A stretch of DNA of 15,087 nt from Labilithrix luteola (GTDB lineage: Bacteria > Myxococcota_A > Polyangia > Polyangiales > Polyangiaceae). This document shows, in pieces, positions 1-8,783 of this stretch. How positions within the stretch are numbered: position 1 is the first letter of the stretch; every line of letters starts with the position of its first letter. Position numbers and translations under genes: made by a program. The notes under the pieces were generated by a model. The model was not told where the DNA came from. It did not search any database and saw nothing but the letters and a program-made list of their open reading frames with translations. The stretch lies in contig JAMFST010001010.1 in assembly GCA_026225435.1 (NCBI GenBank), forward strand, positions 1-15,087, written 5' to 3'.

Positions 1-2
1 AC

Positions 3-1163
3 GCGCTGCCTGCAGACCCCGCTGAGCCCCATCACCACGGCCCCTACACCCCCGTCGTCACGCCGAACGGCACGACGCTGCCTTGGACCTTCAAAGACGG
101 CGCGAAGGAGTTTCGTCTCGTCGCCGAGCCCGTGAAGCGCGAGTTCGCGCCCGGGATGACGGTCGACTGCTGGGGGTACAACGGGCAGACACCGGGGCCG
201 ACGATCGAGGCGGTCGAAGGGGACCGCGTGCGCATCTTCGTGACCAACCGGCTGCCCGAGCGGACCAGCATGCACTGGCACGGCGCGCTCTTGCCCAACG
301 GAATGGATGGTGTCGCCGGGCTCACCCAGCCCGCCATCGCTCCCGGCGAGACCTACGTCTACGAGCTGACCCTGCGGCAGCACGGCACGCTGATGTACCA
401 CCCGCACTCCGACGAGATGGTGCAGATGGCGCTCGGGATGATGGGCTTCTTCGTCATCCACCCGCGCCCGGGCTCGGCGGAGGCGGTCCATGTCGATCGC
501 GACTTTGCCATCTTCCTCGCCGAGTGGGCCATCGCGCCCGGCACGTCGCGGCCGAACCCGATGGTGATGCTCGACTTCAACACCTTCACCTTCAACGGCC
601 GGGTGTGGCCCGGCACCGACGCGCTCAAGGTGCGCACCGGGGATCGCGTGCGGCTGCGCTTCGCCAACCTGAGCATGGACAGCCACCCGATCCACATCCA
701 CGGCCACCGCTTCGTGCTGACCGGCACCGACGCGGGGACCATCCCGCCGAGCGCGCGCTTCGCCAACGTGACCATCGACGTGCCGGTAGGGAGCACGCGC
801 GATCTCGAGCTCGTCGCCGACAACCCCGGTGACTGGCCGCTGCATTGCCACAAGTCGCACCACGCGATGAACGCGATGAGCCACGACATCCCCAACATGA
901 TCGGCGTCGACCCGGGGGACGCGGAGGCGAAGATCCGCAAGGTGCTCCCCGGCTACATGGCGATGGGGCAGAGCGGCATGGGCGGGATGATGGACATGGG
1001 GCGGCCGGCCAACACCTTGCCGATGATGGCGGGGAAGGGGCCGTATGGGCCCATCGAGATGGGTGGGATGTTCACGCTCCTCAAGGTGCGCGATCGCGGT
1101 CACGAGGGGGACGAGTGGTACACGCCTCCGCCGGGGACGCTGGCGCGCAAGGTGTCCGGATGA
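3..1163 (+). CDS. Two-domain multicopper oxidase (5' end outside window)
   Basis: Secreted or periplasmic copper enzyme that oxidises a substrate (in copper-resistance loci probably Cu(I) itself) and reduces O2 to water. The frame is open from base 3 with no stop, and the family-like residues before the first GTG (base 132) show that the true start lies left of the window. All four copper-ligand motifs are present: HWHG (273-284), HPH (399-407), HPIHIHGH (684-707) and HCHxxxHxxxxM (843-878), whose Cys is the type-1 copper ligand. Only about 95 residues separate the HPH and HPIHIHGH motifs, so there is no middle cupredoxin domain, as in small laccase-like two-domain enzymes. After the last motif comes a Met/Gly-rich stretch (about 955-1075; MGGMMDMG), a likely extra copper site. 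The stop overlaps the ATPase start (ATGA). The signal peptide cannot be assessed. Family call is firm; substrate is inferred. Confidence 0.9.
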   Translation, partial: ALPADPAEPHHHGPYTPVVTPNGTTLPWTFKDGAKEFRLVAEPVKREFAPGMTVDCWGYNGQTPGPTIEAVEGDRVRIFVTNRLPERTSMHWHGALLPNGMDGVAGLTQPAIAPGETYVYELTLRQHGTLMYHPHSDEMVQMALGMMGFFVIHPRPGSAEAVHVDRDFAIFLAEWAIAPGTSRPNPMVMLDFNTFTFNGRVWPGTDALKVRTGDRVRLRFANLSMDSHPIHIHGHRFVLTGTDAGTIPPSARFANVTIDVPVGSTRDLELVADNPGDWPLHCHKSHHAMNAMSHDIPNMIGVDPGDAEAKIRKVLPGYMAMGQSGMGGMMDMGRPANTLPMMAGKGPYGPIEMGGMFTLLKVRDRGHEGDEWYTPPPGTLARKVSG

Positions 1164-3421
1164 ACACGGCGCAGGATCCCGTGTGCGGGATGCGGGTGGA
1201 TCCAGCCAAGGGGAGGTGGAGCGAGCACGCGGGGGAGCGGTTCCACTTCTGCTGCGCCGGGTGCCAGACGAAGTTCGTCACCGCGCCGGAGACGTATCTG
1301 GCGAAGAAGGAAGCCGTCGCGGTGCCCGGCGCGATCTACGTGTGCCCGATGGACGCGGAGGTGGTGGCGCACGCGCCGGGGCCCTGTCCGATCTGCGGAA
1401 TGGCGCTGGAGCCGATGACGCTCGAAGCGGACGACGCGCCGGGCGAGGAGGAGCGTGACTTCGCGCGGCGCGTGCGGGTGAGCGCGGTGCTGACCGTGGC
1501 GGTCATGGTCCTGGCGATGCGCGGAGGGCACACGATCGTCGAGATCGTCCTCGCGGCGCCGGTGGTGCTCTGGGGGGGCGCGCCGTTCTTCGCGCGGGCG
1601 TGGAGCTCGCTGCGTATCGGGCGGGCGAACATGTTCACCCTGGTGGCGCTCGGGAGCGGCGTGGCCTTCGTGTACAGCGGCCTCGTCGCGCTGCGGGTGA
1701 TTCGCGGTGAGGGGGTCTACTTCGAGGCGGCGGCGGCCATCGTGACCCTGGTGCTCGTCGGCCAGCTGCTCGAGGTGCGCGCGCGGCGCAAGATGACCAG
1801 CTCGGTCCGCGCGTTGCTCGACCTCGCGCCGAAGATGGCGCGGCGGGTGAGCGGAGACGGCGTGGAGCTGGACGTGCTCGTGGCGTCGCTCGTGCCCGGT
1901 GACCGCGTGCGCGTGCGACCGGGCGAGCGGGTCGCCACCGACGGCCGGGTGGTGAGCGGCGAATCGAGCTGCGACGAGTCCGCGATGACCGGCGAGCCGG
2001 CGCCGGTGACGAAGCGCGCCGGCGATGCGGTCGTGGGCGGCACCTTGAACGGAGACGGCGCCTTCGTGATGGAGGTGACGCGCGTGGGGGAGGCGACCCA
2101 GCTCGCGGGCATCGTCGCCCGCGTGCGCCAGGCGCAGCGCACGCGGCTGCCTCTGCAGGCGACGGTGGATCGGGTGTCGGCGGTGTTCGTGCCCGCGGTG
2201 ATCGCGGTGGCGCTGGTGACGTTCGCCACGTGGCTGGCGCTCGGTGCGGGGGCAGGGGAGGCCCTGGTGCGCGCCGTCGCGGTGCTGGTGATCGCGTGCC
2301 CCTGCGCGCTCGGTCTGGCGACGCCGGTGGCGGTGACCGCGGGCATCGGACGGGGAGCTTCGTTCGGTCTGCTGGTGCGCGACGCCGCTGCGCTCGAGCG
2401 GCTGGCCACCGTCGACACGGTGATCTTCGACAAGACCGGCACGCTGACCGCGGGTCGTCCCGAGGTCACCGACGTGCGCCTCGCTTCCGGCGTCGACCGC
2501 GTGACGGCCCTCGCGCTGGCCGCAGCGGTGGAGGTGAACAGCGAGCACCCGCTCGGAGCAGCGATCGTGCGGGCGGCGGGTGGCCACGCATCCCCAGGCG
2601 GCACCGCGAGCGCGATCGACATCGTCGTCGAGCGCGGCGCCGGGATCGCCGGGCAGGTCGACGGCGAGGCGATCGCCCTCGGCAACGAGCGCTTCCTCAC
2701 GAGTCGCGGCGTCGTGCTGGGGGACCTCGCCGCGCACGCCGGCGCGATCGAAGGATGGCGTCGCGCCGGAGCGAGCGTGGTGTACCTCGCCCGCGGCAGC
2801 TCGTGGATCGCTGCTCTCGCGGTCAGCGATCCGATCAAGCCGAGCGCCGCCGGCACGATCCGCGCGCTCCTCGCCGAGGGGCTCGTCGTTCGTCTGGTGA
2901 GCGGCGATCACCTCGGCACCGCTCGCGCCGTCGCTGCCGCGGTGGGGATCGCCGAGAGCGACGTGCGCGGCGCGGCTCGCCCGGAGGACAAGGACGAGCT
3001 GCTCCTCGCCCTGCACAAGGAGGGGCACCGGGTGGCGATGGTCGGCGACGGGATCAACGACGCCCCCGCGCTCGCCCGGGCCGATGCGGGCATCGCCTTC
3101 GCCCACGCGGGCGCGCAGTCCGGCGCCGACATCGCCGTCGCTACCGCCGGGCTCACCTTGCTCGGCGAGGACCTGCACGGCGTCTTGCGAGCGCGGCGGC
3201 TGGGCATCCTGACGCGGCGGACCATCCACCAGAACCTCGTGCTCGCCTGCGCCTACAACCTGGTCGCGGTGCCGCTCGCGGCTGGCATCCTCGGCCGCGC
3301 CTGGGCGCTCGACCCGATGGTCGCGGCCGCCGCCATGACCGCCAGCTCGCTCTCTGTCCTGGGGAACGCGCTGCGTCTTCGCATCCGCTCGCTCGAGGGC
3401 TCGCCCACCGCCCGGCAATAG
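1160..3421 (+). CDS. copA: Copper-translocating P1B-type ATPase with N-terminal YHS and heavy-metal-binding domains
   Basis: Inner-membrane ATPase that exports Cu(I), 753 residues. Residues 5-48 form a YHS domain (DPVCGM, then CCAGC at 31-35). Residues 60-85 form the short Cys-Pro metal-binding motif (YVCPM...[10 protein letters not shown]). No classical GMxCxxC HMA domain precedes the membrane part. The core is complete: TGE actuator motif (277-279), CPC metal site in TM6 (380-382), phosphorylated Asp424 in DKTGTLT, the N-domain His-Pro (463-464) and the GDGINDAP hinge (from 629). Tyr699-Asn700 in TM7 and MTASS (726-730) in TM8 are the signature of the Cu(I) subgroup. The start is the ATG overlapping the oxidase stop; AAGGTG at 1149-1154 is a well-placed ribosome site. 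The frame runs open further upstream but that stretch is the oxidase in another frame. Pairing with the oxidase fits copper detoxification. Confidence 0.93.
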   Translation: MNTAQDPVCGMRVDPAKGRWSEHAGERFHFCCAGCQTKFVTAPETYLAKKEAVAVPGAIYVCPMDAEVVAHAPGPCPICGMALEPMTLEADDAPGEEERDFARRVRVSAVLTVAVMVLAMRGGHTIVEIVLAAPVVLWGGAPFFARAWSSLRIGRANMFTLVALGSGVAFVYSGLVALRVIRGEGVYFEAAAAIVTLVLVGQLLEVRARRKMTSSVRALLDLAPKMARRVSGDGVELDVLVASLVPGDRVRVRPGERVATDGRVVSGESSCDESAMTGEPAPVTKRAGDAVVGGTLNGDGAFVMEVTRVGEATQLAGIVARVRQAQRTRLPLQATVDRVSAVFVPAVIAVALVTFATWLALGAGAGEALVRAVAVLVIACPCALGLATPVAVTAGIGRGASFGLLVRDAAALERLATVDTVIFDKTGTLTAGRPEVTDVRLASGVDRVTALALAAAVEVNSEHPLGAAIVRAAGGHASPGGTASAIDIVVERGAGIAGQVDGEAIALGNERFLTSRGVVLGDLAAHAGAIEGWRRAGASVVYLARGSSWIAALAVSDPIKPSAAGTIRALLAEGLVVRLVSGDHLGTARAVAAAVGIAESDVRGAARPEDKDELLLALHKEGHRVAMVGDGINDAPALARADAGIAFAHAGAQSGADIAVATAGLTLLGEDLHGVLRARRLGILTRRTIHQNLVLACAYNLVAVPLAAGILGRAWALDPMVAAAAMTASSLSVLGNALRLRIRSLEGSPTARQ

Positions 3422-3448
3422 CCGATCGTGCTATCAGCACACGGCACG

Positions 3449-4681
3449 ATGCGCGCGTCGACCCGTCACGTCGTGCCGTTGGTCACGGCCACGGTGTTCC
3501 TCGACCTGGTCGGGTTCGGCATCGTGCTGCCGCTCTTGCCGCTGTACGTGGCCCACATGGGGGGCACCAGCGCCACGGTCGGCGCGCTGCTCTCGTCGTT
3601 CGCGCTCGCGCAGCTGGTCGCCACGCCGCTCCTCGGGCGCGCGTCGGATCGCTTCGGGCGCCGCTCGGTCATCCTCCTGTCGCTGGCCGGCAACGTGGCG
3701 GCGATGATCATCTTCGCGCGCGCGGCCGAGGCGCGGTACCTGCCGCTGCTCTTCGTCTCGCGCATCCTCGCCGGCGCCACCTCGGGCAACCTGTCCGCCT
3801 GTCAGGCGGCCATCGCCGACACCAGCGAGGGGCCCGAGCGCACCAAGGGGATGGGACGGCTCGGCGCCGGCATCAGCCTGGGGATGATGATCGGCCCGTT
3901 CCTCGGCGGTATCGCCAGCAAGCTCGGCGAGGCCGGTCCGCCGCTTGCCGCCGCCGCGTTCGCGCTGGCCGATCTCCTGGCCGTCGCCGCGCTCATGCCG
4001 GAGACCCGGGGCGCGCGGACCAGCACCGGGCAGCCGACCCACGACGTCATCGCCGCCACCGCGCCGAAGCTGAGTCACGCGCCGCGCGTCTTCGCCGACA
4101 AGCGCATCGTCATCGTGCTGCTCCTCTACTTCATGACGTTCCTCTGCATGACCGACATGCAGGTCGGCTTCGCGCTGCTGGCCAACACGCGCCTGCACTG
4201 GACCGAGGGGCGGGTCGGCTCCGCCTACGGCCTCTTCGGCGCGGTCATGCTGGTCGTGCAGTCGCTCCTCATCGGCCGTCTCAGCGCGCGCTTCCGGCCG
4301 CTCGACCTGCTTCGCTTCGGCTCGCTCTTCACCGCGGTGGCGCTGGCCGTCATGGGGTTCAGCCAGACGCCGGTGACGATGCTCGCCGGCTTGACCCTGC
4401 TGGCGATCGGCTTCGGGATGGTGAATCCGCTGCTCGCCTCGCTCGCCTCGGAGTACGCCGGATCGCAGGCGCGCGGGACGGTGCTCGGCTTCGCGCAGTC
4501 GTCGGGTGGCCTCGCGCGCACGGTGGGGCCGGTCGCCTGGGGGCTGGTGTACAAGACCGCCGGCGGGACGGCGTCGTTCCTCGGCGGCACCGTCATCGCG
4601 CTCCTCGCCGCGGCGACGGCATTTCGCGCCGGTCACAAGGAGCGAGCCGCTCGTCTCCCGATGCCGAAGGTGGAGTCGTGA
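3449..4681 (+). CDS. Major facilitator superfamily transporter, TetA/TCR-like
   Basis: Probable proton-driven exporter of small molecules in the inner membrane, 410 residues and about 12 hydrophobic segments. TM1 holds DLVGFGIVLPLLPLY, typical of the TetA-like drug:H+ antiporter group. The loop after TM2 carries motif A (LGRASDRFGRR, residues 62-72), and TM5 has a motif C-like run (GMMIGPFLGG) found in exporters. The ATG at 3449 is preferred because hydrophobic TM1 begins about ten residues later; a GTG at 3428 in the same frame would add seven residues and sits inside a small inverted repeat. It begins 27 bases after the ATPase, so it may be read from the same transcript, but nothing shows copper as substrate. 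The stop overlaps the next start (GTGA). Substrate unknown. Confidence 0.87.
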   Translation: MRASTRHVVPLVTATVFLDLVGFGIVLPLLPLYVAHMGGTSATVGALLSSFALAQLVATPLLGRASDRFGRRSVILLSLAGNVAAMIIFARAAEARYLPLLFVSRILAGATSGNLSACQAAIADTSEGPERTKGMGRLGAGISLGMMIGPFLGGIASKLGEAGPPLAAAAFALADLLAVAALMPETRGARTSTGQPTHDVIAATAPKLSHAPRVFADKRIVIVLLLYFMTFLCMTDMQVGFALLANTRLHWTEGRVGSAYGLFGAVMLVVQSLLIGRLSARFRPLDLLRFGSLFTAVALAVMGFSQTPVTMLAGLTLLAIGFGMVNPLLASLASEYAGSQARGTVLGFAQSSGGLARTVGPVAWGLVYKTAGGTASFLGGTVIALLAAATAFRAGHKERAARLPMPKVES

Positions 4682-5412
4682 AGGGGGCGCCTGTCACCGC
4701 TGAGCCGCTGCTGAAGATCCACGAAGAGCTGCGCGACGAGGTCGACGCGCTGCGCTTCTCCGCACCGGTGGCCTTCGTCTACGACCCGCTCGAGTACGCC
4801 TGGCCGATCGCGCGCGCCTACCTCGAACGCTACGGCAGCGGACCGAAGGAGGTGCTCTTCCTGGGGATGAACCCCGGCCCCTTCGGCATGGCGCAGACCG
4901 GCGTCCCCTTCGGGCAGATCGACGCGGTGAAGCGCTACCTCGCGCTCGACGGGAAGGTCGGGCAGCCGAAGGCGATGCATCCGAAGAAGCCGGTGCTCGG
5001 CCTCTCGTGCGCGCGCAGCGAGGTGTCCGGGCAGCGCTTGTGGAGCGCCATCGAGGCGCGCCATCCGCAGCCCGGCACCTTCTTCGAGCGCGCGCTGGTG
5101 CTGAACTACTGCCCGCTGCTCTTCCTCGACGCCGGAGGGGCGAACCTCACGCCGGACAAGCTGGTGAAGGCGGAGCGCGCCGCGCTCGAGGCGGTGTGCG
5201 ATCGCGCGCTCGGGCGCATCGTCGCCGCGGTGGCACCGGCGGTCATCGTCGGCATCGGTCACTACGCGGCCAAGCGCGCCTCGCAGGTCACCGGGCGGGC
5301 GGCGGTGGTGCTCCCGCATCCGAGCCCGGCCAGCCCGCTGGCCAACCGCGGGTGGAGCGAGGCTGCACGGCGAGCGCTGGAGGACGGCGGGGTCACGGGG
5401 CTCCTCGGATGA
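4678..5412 (+). CDS. SMUG1-type uracil-DNA glycosylase
   Basis: DNA repair enzyme that removes uracil and related damaged bases by cutting the base-sugar bond, 244 residues. The active-site block GMNPGPFGMAQTGVPFG (63-79) is almost the same as in animal SMUG1; Asn65 matches its catalytic Asn. The second block HPSPASP (214-220) supplies the conserved His and the leucine-loop region. NYCPL (143-147) supplies the Asn that reads uracil, and VSGQRLW (116-122) is also family-typical. This separates it from family 1 UDG, MUG and family 4 enzymes. The GTG start overlaps the transporter stop and is preceded by AAGGTGGAG (4667-4675), a strong ribosome site. Bacterial SMUG1 is known but uncommon. Function is confident; which lesions it favours cannot be read from sequence. 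Confidence 0.92.
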   Translation: MKGAPVTAEPLLKIHEELRDEVDALRFSAPVAFVYDPLEYAWPIARAYLERYGSGPKEVLFLGMNPGPFGMAQTGVPFGQIDAVKRYLALDGKVGQPKAMHPKKPVLGLSCARSEVSGQRLWSAIEARHPQPGTFFERALVLNYCPLLFLDAGGANLTPDKLVKAERAALEAVCDRALGRIVAAVAPAVIVGIGHYAAKRASQVTGRAAVVLPHPSPASPLANRGWSEAARRALEDGGVTGLLG

Positions 5413-5423
5413 GCACGTCGTGA
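5409..5423 (+). other. Four-codon mini-frame bridging two genes (possible coupling element)
   Basis: ATG AGC ACG TCG TGA encodes only MSTS. Its ATG overlaps the glycosylase stop (ATGA) and its TGA overlaps the GTG start of the methyltransferase (GTGA). A terminating ribosome could in principle step from one frame to the next through it. It may be chance; no ribosome site of its own is seen. Confidence 0.25.
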
Positions 5424-6085
5424 ACCCGGGCCGGCGCACCCGCCTGTCCCCGCGCTCGGCGGAGCAGTTCACGTCCGACTCGCTCTTCGACCGGGTGGCG
5501 CGCGTCGTGTGTGCCGCCGACTGCCTTCCGCGCAAGGAGCTGTTCGAGTCGTGGGAGGTGGCGCGGCGGGCGCGTCGTCGCTTCCGTGGCGGGCGGGTGG
5601 TCGATCTCGCCTGCGGCCACGGTCTCGTAGCCTGGCTCCTGCTGATCCTCGACGACACCTCGCCGTCGGCGCTGGCGGTCGACACGCGCATTCCGGCGAG
5701 CGCCGAGCCGCTCGGCCAGGCTCTGGTGCGCGCCTGGCCGCGGCTCGCGGGGCGCGTGGAATTGCGCGAGACCGCGCTCGAGACGGTGGAGCTCGCGGCG
5801 ACCGATCTGGTGGTCTCCGCCCACGCCTGCGGCGCGCTCACCGACCGGGTGATCGCCCGGGCCAGCGCTGCCGGAGCGCGCCTCGCCGTGCTCCCTTGCT
5901 GCCAGGACGAGGAGACCTGCGACACCGGCGGCCTCGGCGGCTGGATGGACATCGCGCTCGCCGTCGACGCGACCCGGGTGCGCAAGCTCGCCGCGCTGGG
6001 CTACACCGTCATGACCCAGGTGATCCCCGCCGCCGTGACCCCGAAGAACCGCCTCCTCCTCGCCGCCCCGAGCGCCTCGTCGTGA
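5420..6085 (+). CDS. Class I SAM-dependent methyltransferase (Methyltransf_32-like)
   Basis: Probable S-adenosylmethionine-dependent methyltransferase of 221 residues, substrate unknown. Motif I is VDLACGHG (60-67), with an acidic motif II region (LAVDTR, 85-90). HACGALTD (135-142) and LPCC (158-161) are the conserved pair of the Methyltransf_32 family, some members of which act on RNA or protein. A charged N-terminus (residues 1-20) has no hydrophobic signal, so it is cytoplasmic. The GTG start lies 7 bases after the glycosylase stop and overlaps the end of a four-codon mini-frame (5409-5423). The stop overlaps the next start (GTGA). Sitting between a DNA glycosylase and a tRNA-modifying enzyme suggests a nucleic-acid substrate, but that is inference from position only. 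Confidence 0.75.
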   Translation: MNPGRRTRLSPRSAEQFTSDSLFDRVARVVCAADCLPRKELFESWEVARRARRRFRGGRVVDLACGHGLVAWLLLILDDTSPSALAVDTRIPASAEPLGQALVRAWPRLAGRVELRETALETVELAATDLVVSAHACGALTDRVIARASAAGARLAVLPCCQDEETCDTGGLGGWMDIALAVDATRVRKLAALGYTVMTQVIPAAVTPKNRLLLAAPSASS

Positions 6086-7326
6086 ACGCGAAGGACCTCG
6101 CCACCTCGACGCCGGAACCGCGCGTGATCTGCCAGCGCTGCTGGCGGCCGGAGAGCGTCTGCTACTGCCGCCACCTGCCGCACATCAAGACGCGCACCAA
6201 GGTGCTCGTCCTGCAGCACCCGCGCGAGCGCGACGTGCCGATCAACACGGCGCGCATCGCCGCGCTCTGTCTCGAAGGGGCCGAGCTGCACGTGGCGACC
6301 TCGCTGGCCAACGCGCCCGGTCTCGCCCGCGCCCTGCGCGATCCCGAGCGCCCGGCGGCCGTGCTCTTCCCCGGCGAGGGGGCGATCGACCTGGAGACGA
6401 ACCCGCCGGATCACCCGGTGACGCTGGTGGTGCTCGACGGCACCTGGTGGCAGGCGAACAAGCTGTTTCGCTCCAACCCCGAGCTGGCCGCGCTTCCGCG
6501 TTACTCCTTCCGTCCGAACGCGCCGAGCCACTACCGCATCCGGCGCGAGCCGCACGACGACTACGTCTCCACCATCGAGGCGCTGGTGCACGTGCTCGGC
6601 GTGCTCGAGAACGATCCGCAGCGCTTCCTCCCCATGCTCGTCCCCTTCGACGCCATGGTCGATACGCAGCTGGCTTACGCGCGCGGCGAGCGTGGCGGGC
6701 CGCGGCAGGGGACCCGTCACGCCCGGCCGACGCGCGCTCCCGATTACATCCCGGCGCACCTGCGCGTCTTCCGCGAGCGCCGCGCCGATCTCGTCTGCCT
6801 TTTCGCCGAGGCCAACGCCTGGACCTACGGCTCGCCCGAGCGCGGCGACGAGGAGGAGCTGGTGCAGTGGGTGGCGCAGCGAGTGGAGACCGGCGAGTCC
6901 TTCTCCGCCTTCGTCGCCCCGCGCGGCGCGCTCGCCCCCAGCACTGCGTTCCACCTCCAGGTGCCGGTGGAGTCGATCCTCGGCGGGGAGAGCTCCGCCG
7001 CCTTCCGCGAGCGCTGGGCCAGCTTCGTCCGCCTCGACGACGTCTTCTGCACCTGGGGCCCGCAGGCGGCGCGTCTCTTCCGCGCCAACCACACCGCCAG
7101 CGCGAGCGGCGCGGCGCATCGCTTCGTCGATCTGCGCGCCGTCGGTCGCCTGTCCTCGGCGGGTCGGGTGGGGGCGCTCGCCGACTTCGCCCGCACCAAC
7201 GGCGCCGCCTCCGCCGACGTCGTCGCTCCGGGGCGCGCCGGGCTGCGCCTCGGAGAGCTGGTCGGTATCGCGCGCGCCTTCGTCGCCAAGGCTGCACCGG
7301 TCGCACCGATCGCTTCCGCCGTCTGA
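6082..7326 (+). CDS. DTW-domain tRNA-uridine aminocarboxypropyltransferase with C-terminal exonuclease-like domain
   Basis: The N-terminal half matches the DTW family (E. coli TapT/YfiP), which adds a 3-amino-3-carboxypropyl group from SAM to a tRNA uridine (acp3U). Seen here: a zinc-type Cys cluster CQRC...CYC (18, 21, 27, 29), HPRER (47-51), the name motif DGTW (119-122) and STIEA (164-168). The usual family length is about 200-250 residues; this protein has 414. Residues about 232-403 can be lined up by eye with ERI-1/KapD-like DEDDh exonucleases: a first strand LVCLFAEANAW, a TGESFSAFVAP strand-loop, FCTWG, then a GALADF helix and a final GRAGLRLGELVGIAR helix. Most metal-binding acids appear lost (only Glu243 of the first pair remains), so it is probably inactive, perhaps RNA-binding. 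GTG start overlaps the previous stop. The DTW call is strong; the tail assignment is my inference. Confidence 0.87.
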   Translation: MNAKDLATSTPEPRVICQRCWRPESVCYCRHLPHIKTRTKVLVLQHPRERDVPINTARIAALCLEGAELHVATSLANAPGLARALRDPERPAAVLFPGEGAIDLETNPPDHPVTLVVLDGTWWQANKLFRSNPELAALPRYSFRPNAPSHYRIRREPHDDYVSTIEALVHVLGVLENDPQRFLPMLVPFDAMVDTQLAYARGERGGPRQGTRHARPTRAPDYIPAHLRVFRERRADLVCLFAEANAWTYGSPERGDEEELVQWVAQRVETGESFSAFVAPRGALAPSTAFHLQVPVESILGGESSAAFRERWASFVRLDDVFCTWGPQAARLFRANHTASASGAAHRFVDLRAVGRLSSAGRVGALADFARTNGAASADVVAPGRAGLRLGELVGIARAFVAKAAPVAPIASAV

Positions 7327-7352
7327 TCGCCTCTCGCATCGAAAGGTCTCCC

Positions 7353-8783
7353 ATGCCGACCTCGCCCCGCTACCGCCCCGCGCCGCACATTCAGGAGCTC
7401 GGCGACGGTTTCTTCGACGAGGTGCAGCCGGCGCCGTTTCCCAAGCACGTCCTGCGCTTCCGCAACCAGCGCCACGCCGCCACCGTCGGCCTGGACACGC
7501 TCACCGACGCCGAGTGGGAGGCGCACTTCGCCCGCTTCGAGCCGCTGCCCGCCAACCTGCCGAAGCCGCTGGCGCTGCGCTACCACGGGCACCAGTTCGA
7601 CGTGTACAACCCGCAGCTCGGCGACGGCCGCGGCTTCCTCTTCGCGCAGCTCGAGGACGGCGAAGAGAACGGGCGCCGCCTGCTCGACCTCGCCACCAAG
7701 GGGAGCGGCCGCACGCCGTGGTCGCGCGGCGCCGACGGCAAGCTCACGCTCAAGGGCGGTGTGCGCGAGGTGCTGGCGACCGAGATGCTCGAGGCGATGG
7801 GGGTGTACACCTCCAAGACGTTCAGCCTCATCGAGACCGGCGAGGCGCTGATGCGCGGCGACGAGCCGTCCCCCACGCGCTCCTCGGTCCTGGTGCGCCT
7901 CGGACACTCGCACATTCGCATCGGCACCTTCCAGCGCCACGCCCACGCGCGCGACGTGCCGCGGCTGGAGAAGCTGCTCGCCTACTCCATCGCTCACTAC
8001 TTCCCCGAGCTCTCCGGCATCACCCCGCGCGTCGAGCAGGTGGAGCGCTTCTTCTTCGCCGTCTGCGGGCGCAACGCCGCGCTGTGCGCCAGCTTCATGG
8101 TGAACGGCTTCGTCCACGGCGTGCTCAACTCCGACAACCTCACCATCACCGGCGAGAGCTTCGACTACGGGCCGTACCGCTTCCTCCCGCGCCACGACCT
8201 CGGCTTCACCGCCGCCTACTTCGACGAGGACGGCCTGTACGCCTACGGGAGCCAGCCGCGCGCCTTCCTCAAGAACATGACCCGCCTCGCCGAGTGCCTG
8301 CGCTTGATCGAGCCGGAGGCCTCGTTCGGTCAGGGGCTGGCGCACTTCGAGCGCGTGCTGCAGCGCGCGGCGGGGCGGGGGACCGTGGCCAAGCTCGGCC
8401 TGCAGGATCACGGCCGCGACGACGACCAGCTCGACGCGCTGCTCGGTTTCAACGTCTACGCCTTCCTCGACGATGCCCACGTCGACTTCGAGGAGCTCTT
8501 CTTCCAGATGTACGGTGGCCCCTCGCGGCCGGAGGTGCGGGCGCGCTTCGGCACCGGCCCGTACCAGGGGGAGCTGTGGGACAAGGTCGCGGCGGTCCTC
8601 GAGCGGTTCACGCCGCTGCGCACCGAGCTGCCCGCGTACTTCGCCGGCGCACGCCCGGAGACGCTGCTCATCGAGGAGATCGAGCAGCTCTGGAGCGCCA
8701 TCGCCGAGCGCGACGACTGGGGCCCGTTCGAGGCGAAGGTCGCCGCCATCCGCGCCCGCGGGACCGCGAGCTTCGTCCCGTGA
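7353..8783 (+). CDS. selO: Protein adenylyltransferase SelO (YdiU family)
   Basis: Pseudokinase-fold enzyme that transfers AMP from ATP to Ser, Thr or Tyr of target proteins; in E. coli it is tied to oxidative stress and protein S-glutathionylation. At 476 residues it has the usual length. Seen in order: the nucleotide loop GDGR (90-93), KGSGRTPWSRGADGK (116-130) with the conserved Lys and Arg, the REVLATEML helix, the catalytic-loop-like HGVLNSDN (255-262) and DYGP (271-274), whose Asp binds metal. No C-terminal selenocysteine or Cys motif is present, as usual in bacteria. The ATG at 7353 is preceded by GAAAGG (7341-7346) at good spacing, 26 bases after the DTW gene. The stop overlaps the next start (GTGA). 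No obvious signal peptide. Confidence 0.93.
   Translation: MPTSPRYRPAPHIQELGDGFFDEVQPAPFPKHVLRFRNQRHAATVGLDTLTDAEWEAHFARFEPLPANLPKPLALRYHGHQFDVYNPQLGDGRGFLFAQLEDGEENGRRLLDLATKGSGRTPWSRGADGKLTLKGGVREVLATEMLEAMGVYTSKTFSLIETGEALMRGDEPSPTRSSVLVRLGHSHIRIGTFQRHAHARDVPRLEKLLAYSIAHYFPELSGITPRVEQVERFFFAVCGRNAALCASFMVNGFVHGVLNSDNLTITGESFDYGPYRFLPRHDLGFTAAYFDEDGLYAYGSQPRAFLKNMTRLAECLRLIEPEASFGQGLAHFERVLQRAAGRGTVAKLGLQDHGRDDDQLDALLGFNVYAFLDDAHVDFEELFFQMYGGPSRPEVRARFGTGPYQGELWDKVAAVLERFTPLRTELPAYFAGARPETLLIEEIEQLWSAIAERDDWGPFEAKVAAIRARGTASFVP

Noticed and set aside
1100..3418. Very long open frame on the minus strand opposite the copper ATPase
   Set aside because: Low-complexity Arg/His/Gly-rich translation with no family motif; a by-product of high GC third positions in the ATPase gene.
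3428..3448. GTG at 3428 as the MFS transporter start, and the small inverted repeat GTGCT-ATC-AGCAC there
   Set aside because: The ATG at 3449 gives a normal N-terminus; the repeat has only a 5-base stem and no T-run, so neither terminator nor operator is supported.
2230..4677. Upstream extension of the glycosylase frame through the ATPase and transporter
   Set aside because: Arg-rich nonsense over two well-supported genes in other frames; the true start is the GTG at 4678 with a good ribosome site.
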